Assembly: GCF_000150275.1 (NCBI RefSeq)
Contig: NW_002060974.1
Location: 217,744-281,743, forward strand
Direction of reading: 5' to 3'
Length of the DNA stretch: 64,000 bases
Source of the DNA: Trichoplax adhaerens
Taxonomy: Eukaryota; Placozoa; Uniplacotomia; Trichoplacea; Trichoplacidae
The position numbers and the translations under genes were made by a program. Positions 25,283-36,626 of the stretch are shown here, in pieces; position 1 is the stretch's first letter; each line of letters begins with the position of its first letter. The notes under the pieces are model-generated. The model was not told where the DNA came from. It did no database searches and saw only the letters and a list, made by a program, of their open reading frames with translations.

Positions 25283-28200
25283 GTATATGCAATATACTCG
25301 CCTACTAGATTTTTCAGCATTAAGCTATATTATTTGTTTCGTCAATTAATTATAATCATATTTTATTAGAGACTGTGCAATTTTTTGTTACATCGGTGAT
25401 ATTTAATACTTTCTCTGTATACAAAGGAAATGGGTCGAGACACCTTTATTCCTTACGAAACATTGGTAAAAGAGTTACTTTTAGAGGAGCAACAGTTTAT
25501 TCGGGATTTAAACCTTATTACAAAGGTACTTTACTAATCAATGGATTATGAAACACCATGAATTTAAATTTTTTCTAATAGATTCTTCAAATTGATATTT
25601 GCAAATAACGTTAATTACTCAACTACTATTAATCGATTAGATATTTAGAGAACCATTTATTACCGCGGCTCATCTGTTTTCTGAAAGGGTAAGTTCAATC
25701 CTCCCTCCATTCCTTTTATTCTGTATAAACAATAATCATCATGTTAATGTATTTCTTTACTTTAGGAGGTACAGCGGTTATTTTCCAACGTTGATGACAT
25801 TTACGAATTTTCCGTAAGCTTCCTTGGATTATTGGAAGATACGATTGAAATGGCGGACAATGATACGGAACAATATACTCAAGTTGGTGATTGCTTTTTA
25901 GAAATGGCTGAGGTACAGTATTACTTACTTTTCGGTACGCTAGTTTTATAACTATATATTTAGATCGAACCGTAGATATACCTAGGTATGTCTGCGATGC
26001 AATGCAAGAATGTTCTCGTTTGACTATTAATTTTGTCATAATGATATTTAGGCTGAAGAGTTTAGCGTGTATGATACTTATTGTACATCCTTAAGGGAAT
26101 CTTCAAAAGTTTGGTCAAATATATTACAGAAACCGGAAGTATTAACTTATTGTCAGGTACTGCTTTGCATTTGCTTTCGGCGATGTCATTGAAATATTAA
26201 TAGTATTCTATTCTGTACTCTTATTTCTCTTTTGATATTATTACACGTCGCATCACTTTAAACAGATGGTACCTTTTTATTGCCTAATCAGTTTGTAACT
26301 AACATGATAACTGCATTGCGTAGTTAGTAAGCTGATCGACAATGTCTTTCTTCTTATAATATTTCTATGTTTACTACCACATTACATAGGTATGCAAGCC
26401 AAATATACTTGTATACTTATATTACTTAAAGTGTATGTTATGGTGTACCGTATTTACAAGAAATTCTTTTCTATTAATTATGAACTGTATTGCATTCATT
26501 CTATTAATGACATTACTTCGATATGATTATGCACGAATGTAATAGCTACAGTTATTATTCGATGACAGTCATATGGTAGTATGTCTTATTTGAAATCTAT
26601 TCATTTTATGCTGGCATAAAATAATGATCAGTTGTTAATGTATATTTTGCTGATTTATGTACATGCAATTATTTTATGTAACCTTAAATCTTTATAACGC
26701 GTATCATTTTAATGTCTGATACTTAAGAATAGAGTATACTGTATTTCATATAGTGCATTCGTACGTCGCATATATTTTTCTTTGTCTTTGCGTGTAAATA
26801 TATGTTTCGGAATATGCATCTATCGGGGAATGCTATAAAAATGGAGGGATTTTCTAGCTGATACTGTTAATGTAACATTTTATTACATTGATTGTTTCTG
26901 GTGTAGTATATTGGAGCCAAATATAAATTTAAATTTAAGGAAGGAGTACAATACATACTGCCGAAATTGTTAATAGTACCTATTCAGCACTGCTTAAAGT
27001 ACTTTGACTTCATTGATGTAAGTGATGTGATTTGGCTAAGTTTACCTACACTTCATTTCTTAACAGATTAGTGCTGACGATTGCTAATACCAGATTAGGT
27101 CATTGATAATGAATCTATACTGGTAAATTAATTGATTTATGTTTCTTCATATGATCGATGCTATAGCTCTTAGCAGGAGTAACAGTCCATCAAGAAGATC
27201 ATGATAATCTTGAACAGGTAATAAAGTTAATATGCTTATTAGCGATTTGCTCTTGCAAAGATATAACCGTTATCGTTTATTATAATAACTTTAATGTTGT
27301 TTTTATATAACTTCTTGTAGGCTTTGGGAATTCTAAGAACTCTGCAGATCCAAATTAAAAAAACATGTGATACGTTAATCGGAAAAAGGAGACATTAGTA
27401 TGCGATTTTTGTTACTCTATAATATTGGTATCAGAATGATTCATTAAATTTTTTTGGTTTCTAAATGCAATGTATTCAAATGGTTTTTTGGAAATCATGT
27501 AGTGGGGATGCATTTGAGTGTTTGTTGCGTCCTAGCAGACGGAGAACGCCAATGCATATGCTTTACGAGCTCGAGGAAGCAATAGATGCGTGGGAGGTTG
27601 GTTGCTTGTATTATTAGCGATTTGTTGCCTAGAAGTGTATTATATTGATACTTAGTATGGAAGTATCTCTCTTCTGATAGGGATCGAGTATAGCTTCTTG
27701 CTGCACGAACATGCTTATGGGTAAATAATAATCATATCTCGATACTTTGTGACTAAGATGATAGCACATTATAATAAGTATTAGTATAATACTTGTGATT
27801 GCAAATAGACTAAAGTTTTTTTCGATCTTTATTTAATTTTCAGAGGGTATACTGTATAAAATGTCATCTGGAAAAAAGGTTGGTTCACTTTTAAATTGTT
27901 CTACGTAATATTATCTAACAGTTTAGATACTACCAAATTATAACCCACTTACGATCTATTTAAAATAGCTTTCAGAGCGTCAAGTGTTCCTCCTAGACGG
28001 CTTATTAATTTGCTGTAAAAAGAATACGAAGCCGTCTTCATCTGCGGCTAGCTTTAGGCTAAAAGAACTCTTCAGTGTTAGAAAGACTGAGATTATCGAT
28101 CATGAGAGTGGTATGGTTGATTAAGAAATGTACAAATTCCGCAAAGAGCGTGATAATGTTAGAATCTATAGTGCATATTTTCCATTTACAGATACAAGCT

Positions 28201-31200
28201 TTGAGATCGTAGATCGAGATCACCGCTCTATAACGCTTACTGCGAGAGATTCAAAAGACAAACTTGAATGGATGTCAGTTTTATGTCTCTTACACTGTAA
28301 AAGGTACCATATCTTATTAAAACATATTATTTTTCCTAGTCGTAATCTTTCGTAGAGTAGTTCTTGATAATGCTTACAGCATGTCTTCGAACTTTATAAG
28401 TTCTCGCAACTTTCAACTTTATAGGGATAACTGATCCAACTCTTATAGGGCTGTGCTAGGCTTAAGTTATTATTACATAGAATTTCTGTTTGTATTTTTT
28501 AGTGCCATGGATCGGACTCTGGATGGCTTATTACAAGAACAAGAAAATGCAACCATACTTAGACTTCCGGATCCTAAGCATTACAGGTATGTATTATGCC
28601 CTATAAAGTAGTGCATTGTGTCGAACTTTTAGATTTATATGCTATGTAAGATATTTTATTGAAATCACTGAATTTCGTCAGATTTGCTATACCCGACAAA
28701 GTTGGAACTGATGGCAATATTGTATTGGAGGAGAATAAATATGTTAGTGCTATATGTGAGATTTAAAATGGCTATTTCTGCAATTATTCGTATGATGGGT
28801 TACCGTTTTTAAAACTGAATTTCTGTTAATGCTGTAGAATCCATCCGGTGTGCCATTAGTAAAGGGTGGAACTATTTTAAAATTAGTTGAAAGGCTAACA
28901 TATCATAAATATTCAGGTAAGGAAGCTTTGAAGATTAATTTTTATTCGATATATCATGAAGATATCCATTTTAGGATTTTAAATGGAGTACCTTGTACGC
29001 ACTTATTTTTTGGCATATGTCACAATGTTTTAGATCCTTCGTATGCGCGGATATTTTTAATCACGTACAGATCTTTCATGAAAGCAAGACATTTACTGGA
29101 ACTCTTAATAGAAAGATATCCTTCTTAAACAAATTTTAAAGCAAGCTTTTGATAGCGTACTCAGCAGAGTATGCGTTCTACTTACAACATTGTACAAAAC
29201 ATCGTCATTTAAGTACATGTTACGTTCCTGTCTAGTACGGTCTATAACATACTTAAAAGGTTCCACATAATTATGTAGATCATTATGATGATATCTCTTC
29301 CCTTAACTGTACCTACATGTAACATACCAGAACCGGTGGAATTTATAGGATTGAATTACCAAGACTTTAGTGCTACCGTTAGGGATGAATATAAAAAGTT
29401 TAAAAAGGAATACCTAGAACCAGTACAACTACGGTAACGTAAGATTTATTAACATTGAAAATCTCTAAAATTTATGATTTTATTGGCGCATAATTGCTGA
29501 TTTTACATATTCGTAGAGTACTGAATGTTTTACGTCAATGGGTCGACCATCATTTTTACGACTTTGCCAAAGATGAGATACTTTTAGATAGATTGAAAGA
29601 AATGGTTGAGTCAAAGAAAGGTAAATCAATGCGAAAATGGATCGAATCGATAGTAAAGATCATAAATCGTAAGGTATGCTCTAAGGTTCATTTGAAATTT
29701 TTTGAATTAGAATTAATACAAGAGCAATATAATATATTGTATGGTTTCTATTTGTATACTGTTAATGTAAAATTCTCATTTTAATTAGGAACAGGAAATC
29801 TACTTCAGTATTGCGTCCGATACTTCTCCAACATTTGATTTTTCGCCTCCACCGATAGAATGGTATATTGCTCGAAAATCGGATCAATACTCCATTCTTA
29901 CGGTAAGAGTAGAGTAAAATTGTTATTACCTTATTTATCTAGCCGTAATGTTACGGTTAATAAAATTACATACTTTTTAATTTACGCTACTCTAACTTTT
30001 TTCACGACCTGTAGCTTCATCCGGTAGAAATAGCTCGTCAACTGACACTTATAGAGTCGGAATTATTTAGGTCTGTACTTACTATACGGTTTATTAGTAA
30101 ATTACTAAGTGGATAACATTTTGGTGGTACTAAACTAAAAGACTAAATGAAATCATGCTTTTATGATAGGGCTGTTAAACCCTCTGAATTGGTTGGTGTT
30201 ATGTGGACAAAGCCTGATAAGGACAAATTAGCTCCAAACGTTTTGCAACTCATTCAGCACTCGACATTGGTATCACATTTCGTACCCGCCAGTTGAATTG
30301 TTAGATTGCCTCTTACTAGATTTCTGAATATTGAATTTTCAGATTACGCATTGGTGCGAAAATGAAATTTTAAAGCATGAAAATTTAGAAGAGAGAACAG
30401 CAGTAGTTTTGAGATTCATTGAAGTACTAATGGTGAGTTTAGAGACAATAGAACAACGAGAAAATTATTAAACCTCATATCTGCTGTCATAATTGATCTT
30501 TCCTTTGTGAAATACGTAATAAAATAAATAGGTTTTCGAGGAGTTGAATAATTTAAATGGGATACTTGAGATTGCTAGCGCAATAGGTTCGTCGCCTGTT
30601 CACAGATTAGAGCATACTTTCAAGGTAATTTATGTAGTTATTAAATTATTAAAGGAAGGTAGTAATATTTTACAATGTAATATACAGTGCTGGATAAGAA
30701 TATATAGGGAATAGAGTATGAAATGCTTACATTAAAATTATTGCATTTAATTTCTATATAGGAAATTCCGCCTAAGCGACTTTCTTATTTAAAGGAAATG
30801 CTTGGACTTACAGCTGATCATTTCCGAAAGTATAATGAGAAATTGCGCTCCGTAAATCCGCCATGTATTCCGTTTATGGGTACAAAGATAAATTATAGAA
30901 TAGTACTTTGTTGACTCAAAATTAATTTCAGGGATACTATGCTACTTTTTTTTACTTAGGAAAATATTTAACAGAAATTCTTCATACCGAAGAAGGAAAT
31001 CCTGATTTTTTACCGACTAGCTCATCGGAAACTATAATTAATTTTCATAAAAGGTAGCACTTTCAGCGCTTGTCTATCGCATAAATAATTGTAAGGTCCA
31101 ATATAATATTAATCTGGAATCTGTAATCATTGACAATCTTAGGCGTAAAGTCGCAGATATTGTTGGTGAAATTCAGCAATTTCAGAATGTTCCATATTGT

Positions 31201-32549
31201 CTGAGAGAAGAACCCAGTATCAAAGTAGGTCTAGCATGATCAGTACTAAAGTTCTTTATATTAGGTAAATCTGTTCGCATTTATAAATACTGCATTTGTG
31301 GTTTATTCATTTTATCGTTTATGCGCTATTAGCGATTTTTGACATCCTTGGATCCGACCGAAACAAAAAGTAAAAGCCAATTTGAGGATTATTTATACGA
31401 ACAGTCTTTGAAAGTTGAACCTCGTGATAAGACCGATCCTCCGAAATTTGTGAGTGATAGTATAGAACTAGTATTATGATTTTACTTTCATATACTGTAG
31501 TTAGCTTTTTTATATTTAATTAGTAACACTAATTATGTCATGGTATATAAAATTTATTTGCTTTGTATAATCTTAGAAAGTTAATAGGTTATTTTAATGT
31601 TTTTTTGCTGCTTCTGTTATGTGTTACTGTGTAAATTAGTTAGACCTCTTACAATTATTTGCCTTTGCAGAGTCGTCGAACTGATGTACCTTTAAAGTCT
31701 CCTGGTATTAAGATTCGATCAAACTCTTTAACTGGTATGGGTATTATGACATCCAACCCAATAGCTACCAGAAGAACAAGCGGTAGTGGCGGCAGAGATT
31801 CTATCAGATCATTTTCGGAAGCTGTCAATCAAGGCTCTTTAGCTTCAAAAAAGCGTACTCTTAGCCGTAGTAGAGGTTCAAATTTCGAATTTCTTACAAG
31901 CACTTCTCAACCAGACGCTTTCTTAGGAAGAGGGGCGGTTCGATCATTATCATTGCCTATTGATCCAAACATAAAGTTACTGAAGGGAAATAGAATCAGA
32001 ACCGTTTCGAACTCATCAATAGCGTCAACAGAACCAATTACGTTGTTTGAAAATGAATACGAGTCTAGCAATGAAATTATTCCGCCAGTTCCGCCGCGGA
32101 AAAGTCGATCAGCTTCATCAAGTGACATCCATAGATTAGAAGTTGTCGAAGATAAGCATGAAGTACTGACTCGCCATTTATCTTTCCGTGGCCACCCAAG
32201 TGGTGATTCAAGACTGCCGCTCCCAATTCAAGAAGAGGTAATATTTGATGAAAATGATCAGCAGGACAAACCGCCTCCGTTGCCACCTAAACCGCGACAA
32301 CTATTTATTGAATCGACTAATCCACAGAAAGCCGATGATACTGGAGTACCACCACCTTTACCGCCGAGAGATTTTTCATCTACACCATGCGCTAACACAT
32401 TTTTTAATGTTCATTTCATGGATAATGGTGATGTTGATGGAAATGATGTAGATAAGGCTCCACTTCCACCACCACGATTGCTTAATCGAAGCACATCAAA
32501 AACTGATGAACCACCACCACCATTACCACCACGGCCTGCTAAGGCATAA
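20885..32549 (+). CDS. SOS: Son of sevenless Ras guanine-nucleotide exchange factor (32 exons)
   Basis: Thirty-two exons join in frame to about 1296 residues (human SOS1 1333) in the full family order: histone folds (about 1-180), DH (181-393), PH (424-525), REM (572-720), Cdc25 catalytic domain (755-1004) and a proline-rich tail (1005-1296). SOS loads GTP on Ras at the membrane; REM/Cdc25 do the Ras exchange, DH-PH and the histone folds control it, and the tail recruits Grb2-type adaptors. Exon 1 (20885-20953, from ATG, after an in-frame TAA) is the least certain: it ends in phase 0 as needed and aligns loosely with the family N-terminus, but lies 3.6 kb upstream. All other joints agree in phase. 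Details follow in the domain entries. Confidence 0.95.
20954..24575 (+). other. long SOS intron 1
   Basis: If exon 1 is right, this 3.6-kb intron is much longer than all other SOS introns, which are mostly 50-750 bp. It contains no recognisable gene. Near its start a TACAGTACAGTAAAGTATGTACAGTACTG string lies at about 20989-21017. First introns of animal genes often hold regulatory elements, but none can be named here. Confidence 0.45.
25427..27397 (+). other. SOS: SOS DH (Rho-GEF-like) domain (exons 5-11)
   Basis: Exons 25427-25525, 25641-25688, 25766-25912, 26052-26156, 26907-27017, 27167-27217 and 27321-27397. They read [20 protein letters not shown], then [16 protein letters not shown] and [19 protein letters not shown], matching human [26 protein letters not shown] and LPRLLLAPVYHCLHYFELL. 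The LLIVPIQ box is the conserved third DH helix. Exon 11 uses a donor at 27398 (GTATGC) that leaves two bases. Confidence 0.9.
27536..28303 (+). other. SOS: SOS PH domain (exons 12-16)
   Basis: Exons 27536-27596, 27681-27720, 27844-27878, 27969-28110 and 28192-28303. Key blocks are [57 protein letters not shown] and EWMSVL, ending in the conserved PH tryptophan helix. They follow human FIMEGTLTRV, RHIFLFDGLMICCK and NNWMAAL. The 81-bp intron 28111-28191 is easily missed because the frame stays open across much of it. Confidence 0.9.
28503..29673 (+). other. SOS: SOS REM (Ras exchanger motif) domain (exons 17-22)
   Basis: Exons 28503-28586, 28682-28742, 28838-28916, 29034-29115, 29317-29433 and 29517-29673. 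They encode [62 protein letters not shown] and [16 protein letters not shown]. In human these are [61 protein letters not shown] and VLNVCRHWVEHHFYDF. REM carries part of the allosteric Ras site. The exon 20-21 joint needs the AT-AC intron described separately. Confidence 0.93.
29116..29316 (+). other. SOS: U12-type (minor spliceosome) AT-AC intron in SOS
   Basis: The frame closes at TAA 12 bases past the exon end and no GT donor lies before it. The exon ends AG and the intron starts ATATCCTTCT, a perfect U12 5' splice site. Near its end TCCCTTAAC (29299-29307) matches 8 of 9 bases of the U12 branch site TTCCTTAAC, and the branch A at 29306 is 10 bases from the terminal AC at 29316. Splicing gives [15 protein letters not shown], aligned without gaps to human [14 protein letters not shown], in correct phase. 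Donor, branch site, distance and protein alignment agree, so I regard the call as strong, though experimental cDNA is absent. Confidence 0.9.
29789..31449 (+). other. SOS: SOS Cdc25 catalytic Ras-GEF domain (exons 23-31)
   Basis: Exons 29789-29902, 30015-30070, 30170-30269, 30343-30432, 30532-30624, 30762-30879, 30960-31053, 31143-31224 and 31333-31449. Hallmarks are [19 protein letters not shown], the start of the domain; [58 protein letters not shown] in pieces; and the INFHKRRKV block. The helical hairpin that opens the Ras nucleotide pocket lies in the block after [10 protein letters not shown]. Catalytic residues look intact compared with human SOS1, so this should be an active Ras exchange factor. 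Confidence 0.94.
31671..32549 (+). other. SOS: SOS proline-rich tail with SH3-binding motifs (exon 32)
   Basis: The last exon encodes 292 residues and the TAA. It starts [12 protein letters not shown] (human KKYSYPLKSPG), then is basic and serine-rich, and ends with at least four class II SH3 ligands of PxxPxR/K type: PPVPPR (32082-32099), PPLPPKPR (about 32272-32298), PPLPPR (about 32352-32370) and PPLPPRP (about 32514-32537). PLPPPR (about 32460-32478) is a further candidate. In bilaterian SOS such motifs bind the N-terminal SH3 domain of Grb2/Drk. The tail is about 20-40 residues shorter than in human SOS1. Confidence 0.92.
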
Positions 32550-32566
32550 TTTATCTCTGTGTTTAA

Positions 32567-32572
32567 AATAAA
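32567..32572 (+). promoter_or_regulatory. SOS: candidate SOS poly(A) signal
   Basis: AATAAA begins only 18 bases after the SOS stop codon, which would make a very short 3' UTR. A later signal could also be used. Confidence 0.45.
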
Positions 32573-34411
32573 ATTAGCCTTAGAAAAGGTTTTCAACGCT
32601 GCGGTACGCCATACTACGGTACAATATATTGATACATTATGTTATAGTATAAATCAATTTGTAAACAAATTCATTAGCAAATCTTCTAAGGTTTATGCAT
32701 AAATGAAAGCTTGCATATGAAAAGGAATTTCAGTTAGCATGCTTCATTATTTTACAATAACTCATATAATACTATTATTTGCCAAATTTTATACAATTTA
32801 TTTAGTAATAAGATAATGTGAATCGATAACTCTTACCAATACAATCGTTGCGTTAGATGTTCGATAGATCGTTATTGAATTGGTATATGTATGTACTCAT
32901 ATGTATACGCGTGTCAGGTCAGAATGCTGACTACAGACGTTGTTGGCGTCTGGTACCACAGGAATAATTTTTATGTAATATATGTTATGAATCAAATCAG
33001 TGATGTATATTAGAGTGGTTCTATGTACCTGTAAATCGATATTAATGATACATTGGTAGTTGTTCATACAATATTCTCCAATATGCATTTGAAGCATACA
33101 GTACAGCCATGACAATATATAAGTGTCACAAGTATGATATCGCTATTTTGATGAATATGCTTATGTCGTCGTCTGACATTCTAAATTTCATCTGATTACA
33201 TACGTAATGACGATGAGATCGTTTTTAATTTTTTTGGATGTATATTGAAATGAATTTAAATTTTCATACATTTTGTTACTTATGCTGTAATAATGTAATT
33301 CGTTTATCTTGCCAATTCTAGCCGGAACGGTTATCACTTGAACACTGTAAGTTATTTGCTAACGACACTGTTGATAAAATTAACAGCAGTTCTTTTTACG
33401 AATCAATGAATTAAGTATTTTGCTACTAGCTGGCTTATAATCATGCATTATGGTACTATTGCGGAATATAAGAATAATAAATATTACAGTAATCATTGCA
33501 ACAGGCCAGAAATAAAAAGAATTGCTATGCCACTATATAAACTTGCCAGATTCTTGTATTTTGCATTAACGACAAAAATTTCTTGTCCTCTTCGTGGGTT
33601 AATCATACACCGTACACAAGATTTTCACGAACCATATCTAATAATCCTCCTTCTCGCCATGAGCTTGGAACGCACATAGCATGCTATAGCAATGAAACTG
33701 CTAGCTTGACCGAACTTAGATTATGTGTACCGCATGACGATGTACTTACTTGTATCTATTGCGCAAGTATCAGCTTAATTGTTAAATTATTTAGCTATAA
33801 TTACATTTTACTATTCTATTTAAATGGCAATTTCAATGTCTCATATTCAATCAATATAGTTGGGTAATACGATCAGTATAATTTGCCTTGGTATCCGACA
33901 AATGTGATTCGTGAACTTCTTGGCAGAATAATGTAAATAGATTTAAAATTTGTCAAATGTGTGTTATAGTATAATTTAATTATTGAACTTACTGTATTTA
34001 TATAGGAACGGAAATAAAAAAATTTCGGCACACGTAGATATAGTACCATTTTGAGGTAAAACATTTTGATAAAGAACGACTATCTTTCTTTATATGGTAA
34101 AAAGTCCGTATACGAATAACAAAGAGAGGAGAAGTTTTCGATTAAAATGTAGATTACCGTTGAGTTTACTTAACTCTCTAGGCTCTCTAAATTGGTCAAG
34201 CAAGTATTCCCTCAAGCTTAGAAAGATGATATTGATATATCCTAGCCAGATGACGAGAAATACGTTGAAGTCTGCTATTACAATACGTTTAAGAATAGTT
34301 TGGGCATATTTTATTTTAAAGTATCCGATCTATTTAAACAAATGTGAGATAAAATTACTCGTAAGTGTTAATTGTATTATTAGAATAATAACAATTAAAA
34401 TCGCTAGAGTA

Positions 34412-34750
34412 TTGTTCTCCATCGCTTTCTGACTAGTTTAAACAAGATAGAAGTTGTCTACTTTATTTTTGAGGTGATAACGATCGCTCATGTTGGAAAA
34501 TTAAATGCTAATAATTTTGTTATTGTAATTAATTTCGGTGCCGTAACCATTTTTCTTGGCGTACTGGAGAGTGAAATTGTAACGATTGAAGCCAATCACA
34601 GTAGTTATGCGATAGGTAGAATAATAAAAAGTGGAGTTACTAGCGTGTTATTCTTTATCACTTTCTAACCAGTTTCAACACAATACTGTAGAAGTTGTCT
34701 ATTTTACTTTTAGAGGTGATAGCGATCGTTCATATTGGAAAAATGATTGC
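34412..34750. repeat. diverged direct duplication (~100 bp, 236 bp apart)
   Basis: TTCTGACTAGTTT at about 34427 and TTCTAACCAGTTT at about 34663 each begin a block holding AGAAGTTGTCTA, GAGGTGATA and CGATCG, then CATGTTGGAAAA or CATATTGGAAAA. The copies match in order with scattered changes. Noncoding. Confidence 0.6.
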
Positions 34751-35759
34751 AAAAATTCGTTACAGTAGTTAATTATTATCTAGTGAACTGCCCATTTGAA
34801 TGAACGTGAATTAAACTTCAAATCGAACGCATGGTTAATATTTGAGAGTTGATCCTATAATTTAATTGAAAATATCGCTGATTCAATGCAAGACATTCAA
34901 TTTTGATTTTATTCGTATAAATAGGAAATTGAATAAATATTTATTTTGTAGAGTTAATGTATACGACAGTATAAGTGTACATTGGCCTTTCCATACTTAT
35001 ATCAATCATAATAAAGTTATTCACGTGTCTTTATTTTGATGACGACTCTAGTAATAAGCGTATACTGTACTATATGTTTAAAACAAATGTACTCATGTGA
35101 TGTGATGATGTAATAAAATACATATAAATACATAGTCTAATACAGCGATAATATTTGAACTATGTTATTCCGATTAAATGCCATAAAATCAAGTAATCAT
35201 AGTATAAAATATGTTTGCTTCTCGAAGTTTTGGATTTAACATAGTATCACAAAATAAATCAGCCGAATGCGGTTAAAATAACTGTACGATAGTGAGGCTG
35301 CATCTTATATCAGGCATAGAGATATTACTTACTTTTCGCTAGACAATTTTATCAGCCGAATCACAAAATAACTCAACCGAAATAAAGGATAAAATAAAAT
35401 TATACCCGCATTATAACAGCAAGAGATTGAGCAATTAGTGTATTTTAGATGATGAGTATCAAGATCAAATTATACTAATATGTACGTACGAATAGTAATG
35501 ACAACTTGTATTGATCATCACTGACTTGTAATAAAATTATACCTCTTTTATAACGGCAAGAAATTAAACAATTAGTCTATTTTAGATAGTATCAAAATTA
35601 AAACTTGACGAATATTCTTATCGCCTATACCTGAGTTTTAATTCTTGTTTTCCATTTTTATTGATAAAAATTAATGTCTTTAATTTTCTTGCTCCCCGCG
35701 CGATTTTTATCACTTCTTTTGCTGTTTATTCTCCTAGCTCGGTAAACTCACGAACATCC

Positions 35760-36150
35760 TTAATACGATCTTTCAATTCACCTAAAATCTTCGATCTGCT
35801 GGGATACTTCTAAATCTCACAGCTGATATATACCGAATACACGCGTAAAATATAGATATTTTCTGTCCAGTTACATCACTCAAAAACGATTTTGCTGGAT
35901 TAGCTTCATTCTTTCTTATAAATGTGGCTGCAACCCAAGAAACTGTAGCGTTAGAACCGGTCTTTTGCATCGTTCCTGCCAATTCTTTCCAGTTCCAAGA
36001 TTCGCTAAATTAAATAGGGAATGTCCCACTAACTTCATCTTCATAGGTAGGATCTATAGCATGCTTTTGATTTAATATAACAGCTTATGTCATTTCCAAA
36101 CTGCCTCTGGCGTAAAAATATTTCCTAACACATTGGCAAATTGTTGCATA
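35760..36150 (-). pseudogene. broken coding remnant of unknown family
   Basis: On the minus strand three frames in succession give protein-like sequence: MQQFANVLGNIFTPEAVW near 36150, then DPTYEDEVSGTFPI near 36050, then ESWNWKELAGTMQKTGSNAT and a stretch through SFLSDVTGQ, ending in a stop near 35780. The pieces are separated by stops or frame changes, and I found no splice sites that join them. Composition (W, G, N, acidic residues) is unlike random AT-rich frames. I do not recognise the family. It lies about 100 bp downstream of the decaying end of the TPR gene and could be part of it. Confidence 0.35.
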
Positions 36151-36189
36151 ACATCCAATACTTATAGCGTTGATAACTGATCACATTGT

Positions 36190-36626
36190 TATATTTAACT
36201 CTCATGATATATGATTTGACAAGATCGGGATAATTGTGATGCATGACTTGCAATTGAATTTGAGTGACTTTTCTTACATTGAATAAGTCTCTTCATATTT
36301 GCCTTGATCTAAATACACATTTCATAAATTGCTATCTCGGGATGATAGTGATCAAGGATTGATAATTTATTTTGAGTGACTTCTCATACATAGAAATAGC
36401 GTCTTCATACTTACCTTGATTATTATACGCATTACCTAGATTGTTATATGATTTATCAATATCGGAATGGTTATGACTAAAGACTGACAATGAATTTGAG
36501 AGACTTCTTATACATAGAAATAGTCTCTTCATGCTTGCCTTGATTACAATATGCAGTTTCCATGTTGCTATATGATGTAAAAATATTGGGATGATGATGA
36601 CCAAAGATTGAGAATGTAATTTTAAG
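36190..36626 (-). pseudogene. decayed 3' end of the TPR gene (about 3-4 repeat units)
   Basis: Beyond an in-frame TAA at about 36625 (a codon that reads serine in sibling repeats), the 42-residue TPR pattern continues as SIFGHHHPNI, then NQGKHEETISMYKKSLK. A two-base loss near 36495 shifts it to SLSVFSHNHSDI and NNQGKYEDAISMYEKSLK; a further one-base loss near 36370 shifts it to LSILDHYHPEIA; a shortened, stop-containing unit ends near 36190. Damage grows toward the 3' end. None of this can be translated as one protein. Confidence 0.75.

Larger units (their letters stand above)
32573..36189. other. gene-poor region between SOS and the TPR gene
   Basis: No conserved gene was recognised. Frames of 60-112 codons (for example 34094-34432 plus) have no family resemblance and AT-driven composition. 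A diverged duplication of about 100 bp is seen at 34412-34510 and 34650-34750 (AGAAGTTGTCTA plus GAGGTGATA plus CGATCG blocks, 236 bp apart). A broken coding remnant lies at about 35760-36150 and is listed separately. Confidence 0.4.

Noticed and set aside
28110-28130. Apparent in-frame stop (TAA) in the SOS PH domain, suggesting a pseudogene
   Set aside because: It falls in an 81-bp intron with a good donor (GTATGG) and a pyrimidine-rich acceptor (TTTTCCATTTACAG); splicing restores the PH alignment.
29116-29130. Apparent truncation of SOS after LLIERYPS
   Set aside because: The stop lies in the U12-type AT-AC intron; the true joint restores the family sequence.
31907-32596. Antisense frames over the last SOS exon (60-73 codons)
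   Set aside because: Shadows of the proline-rich coding exon on the opposite strand.
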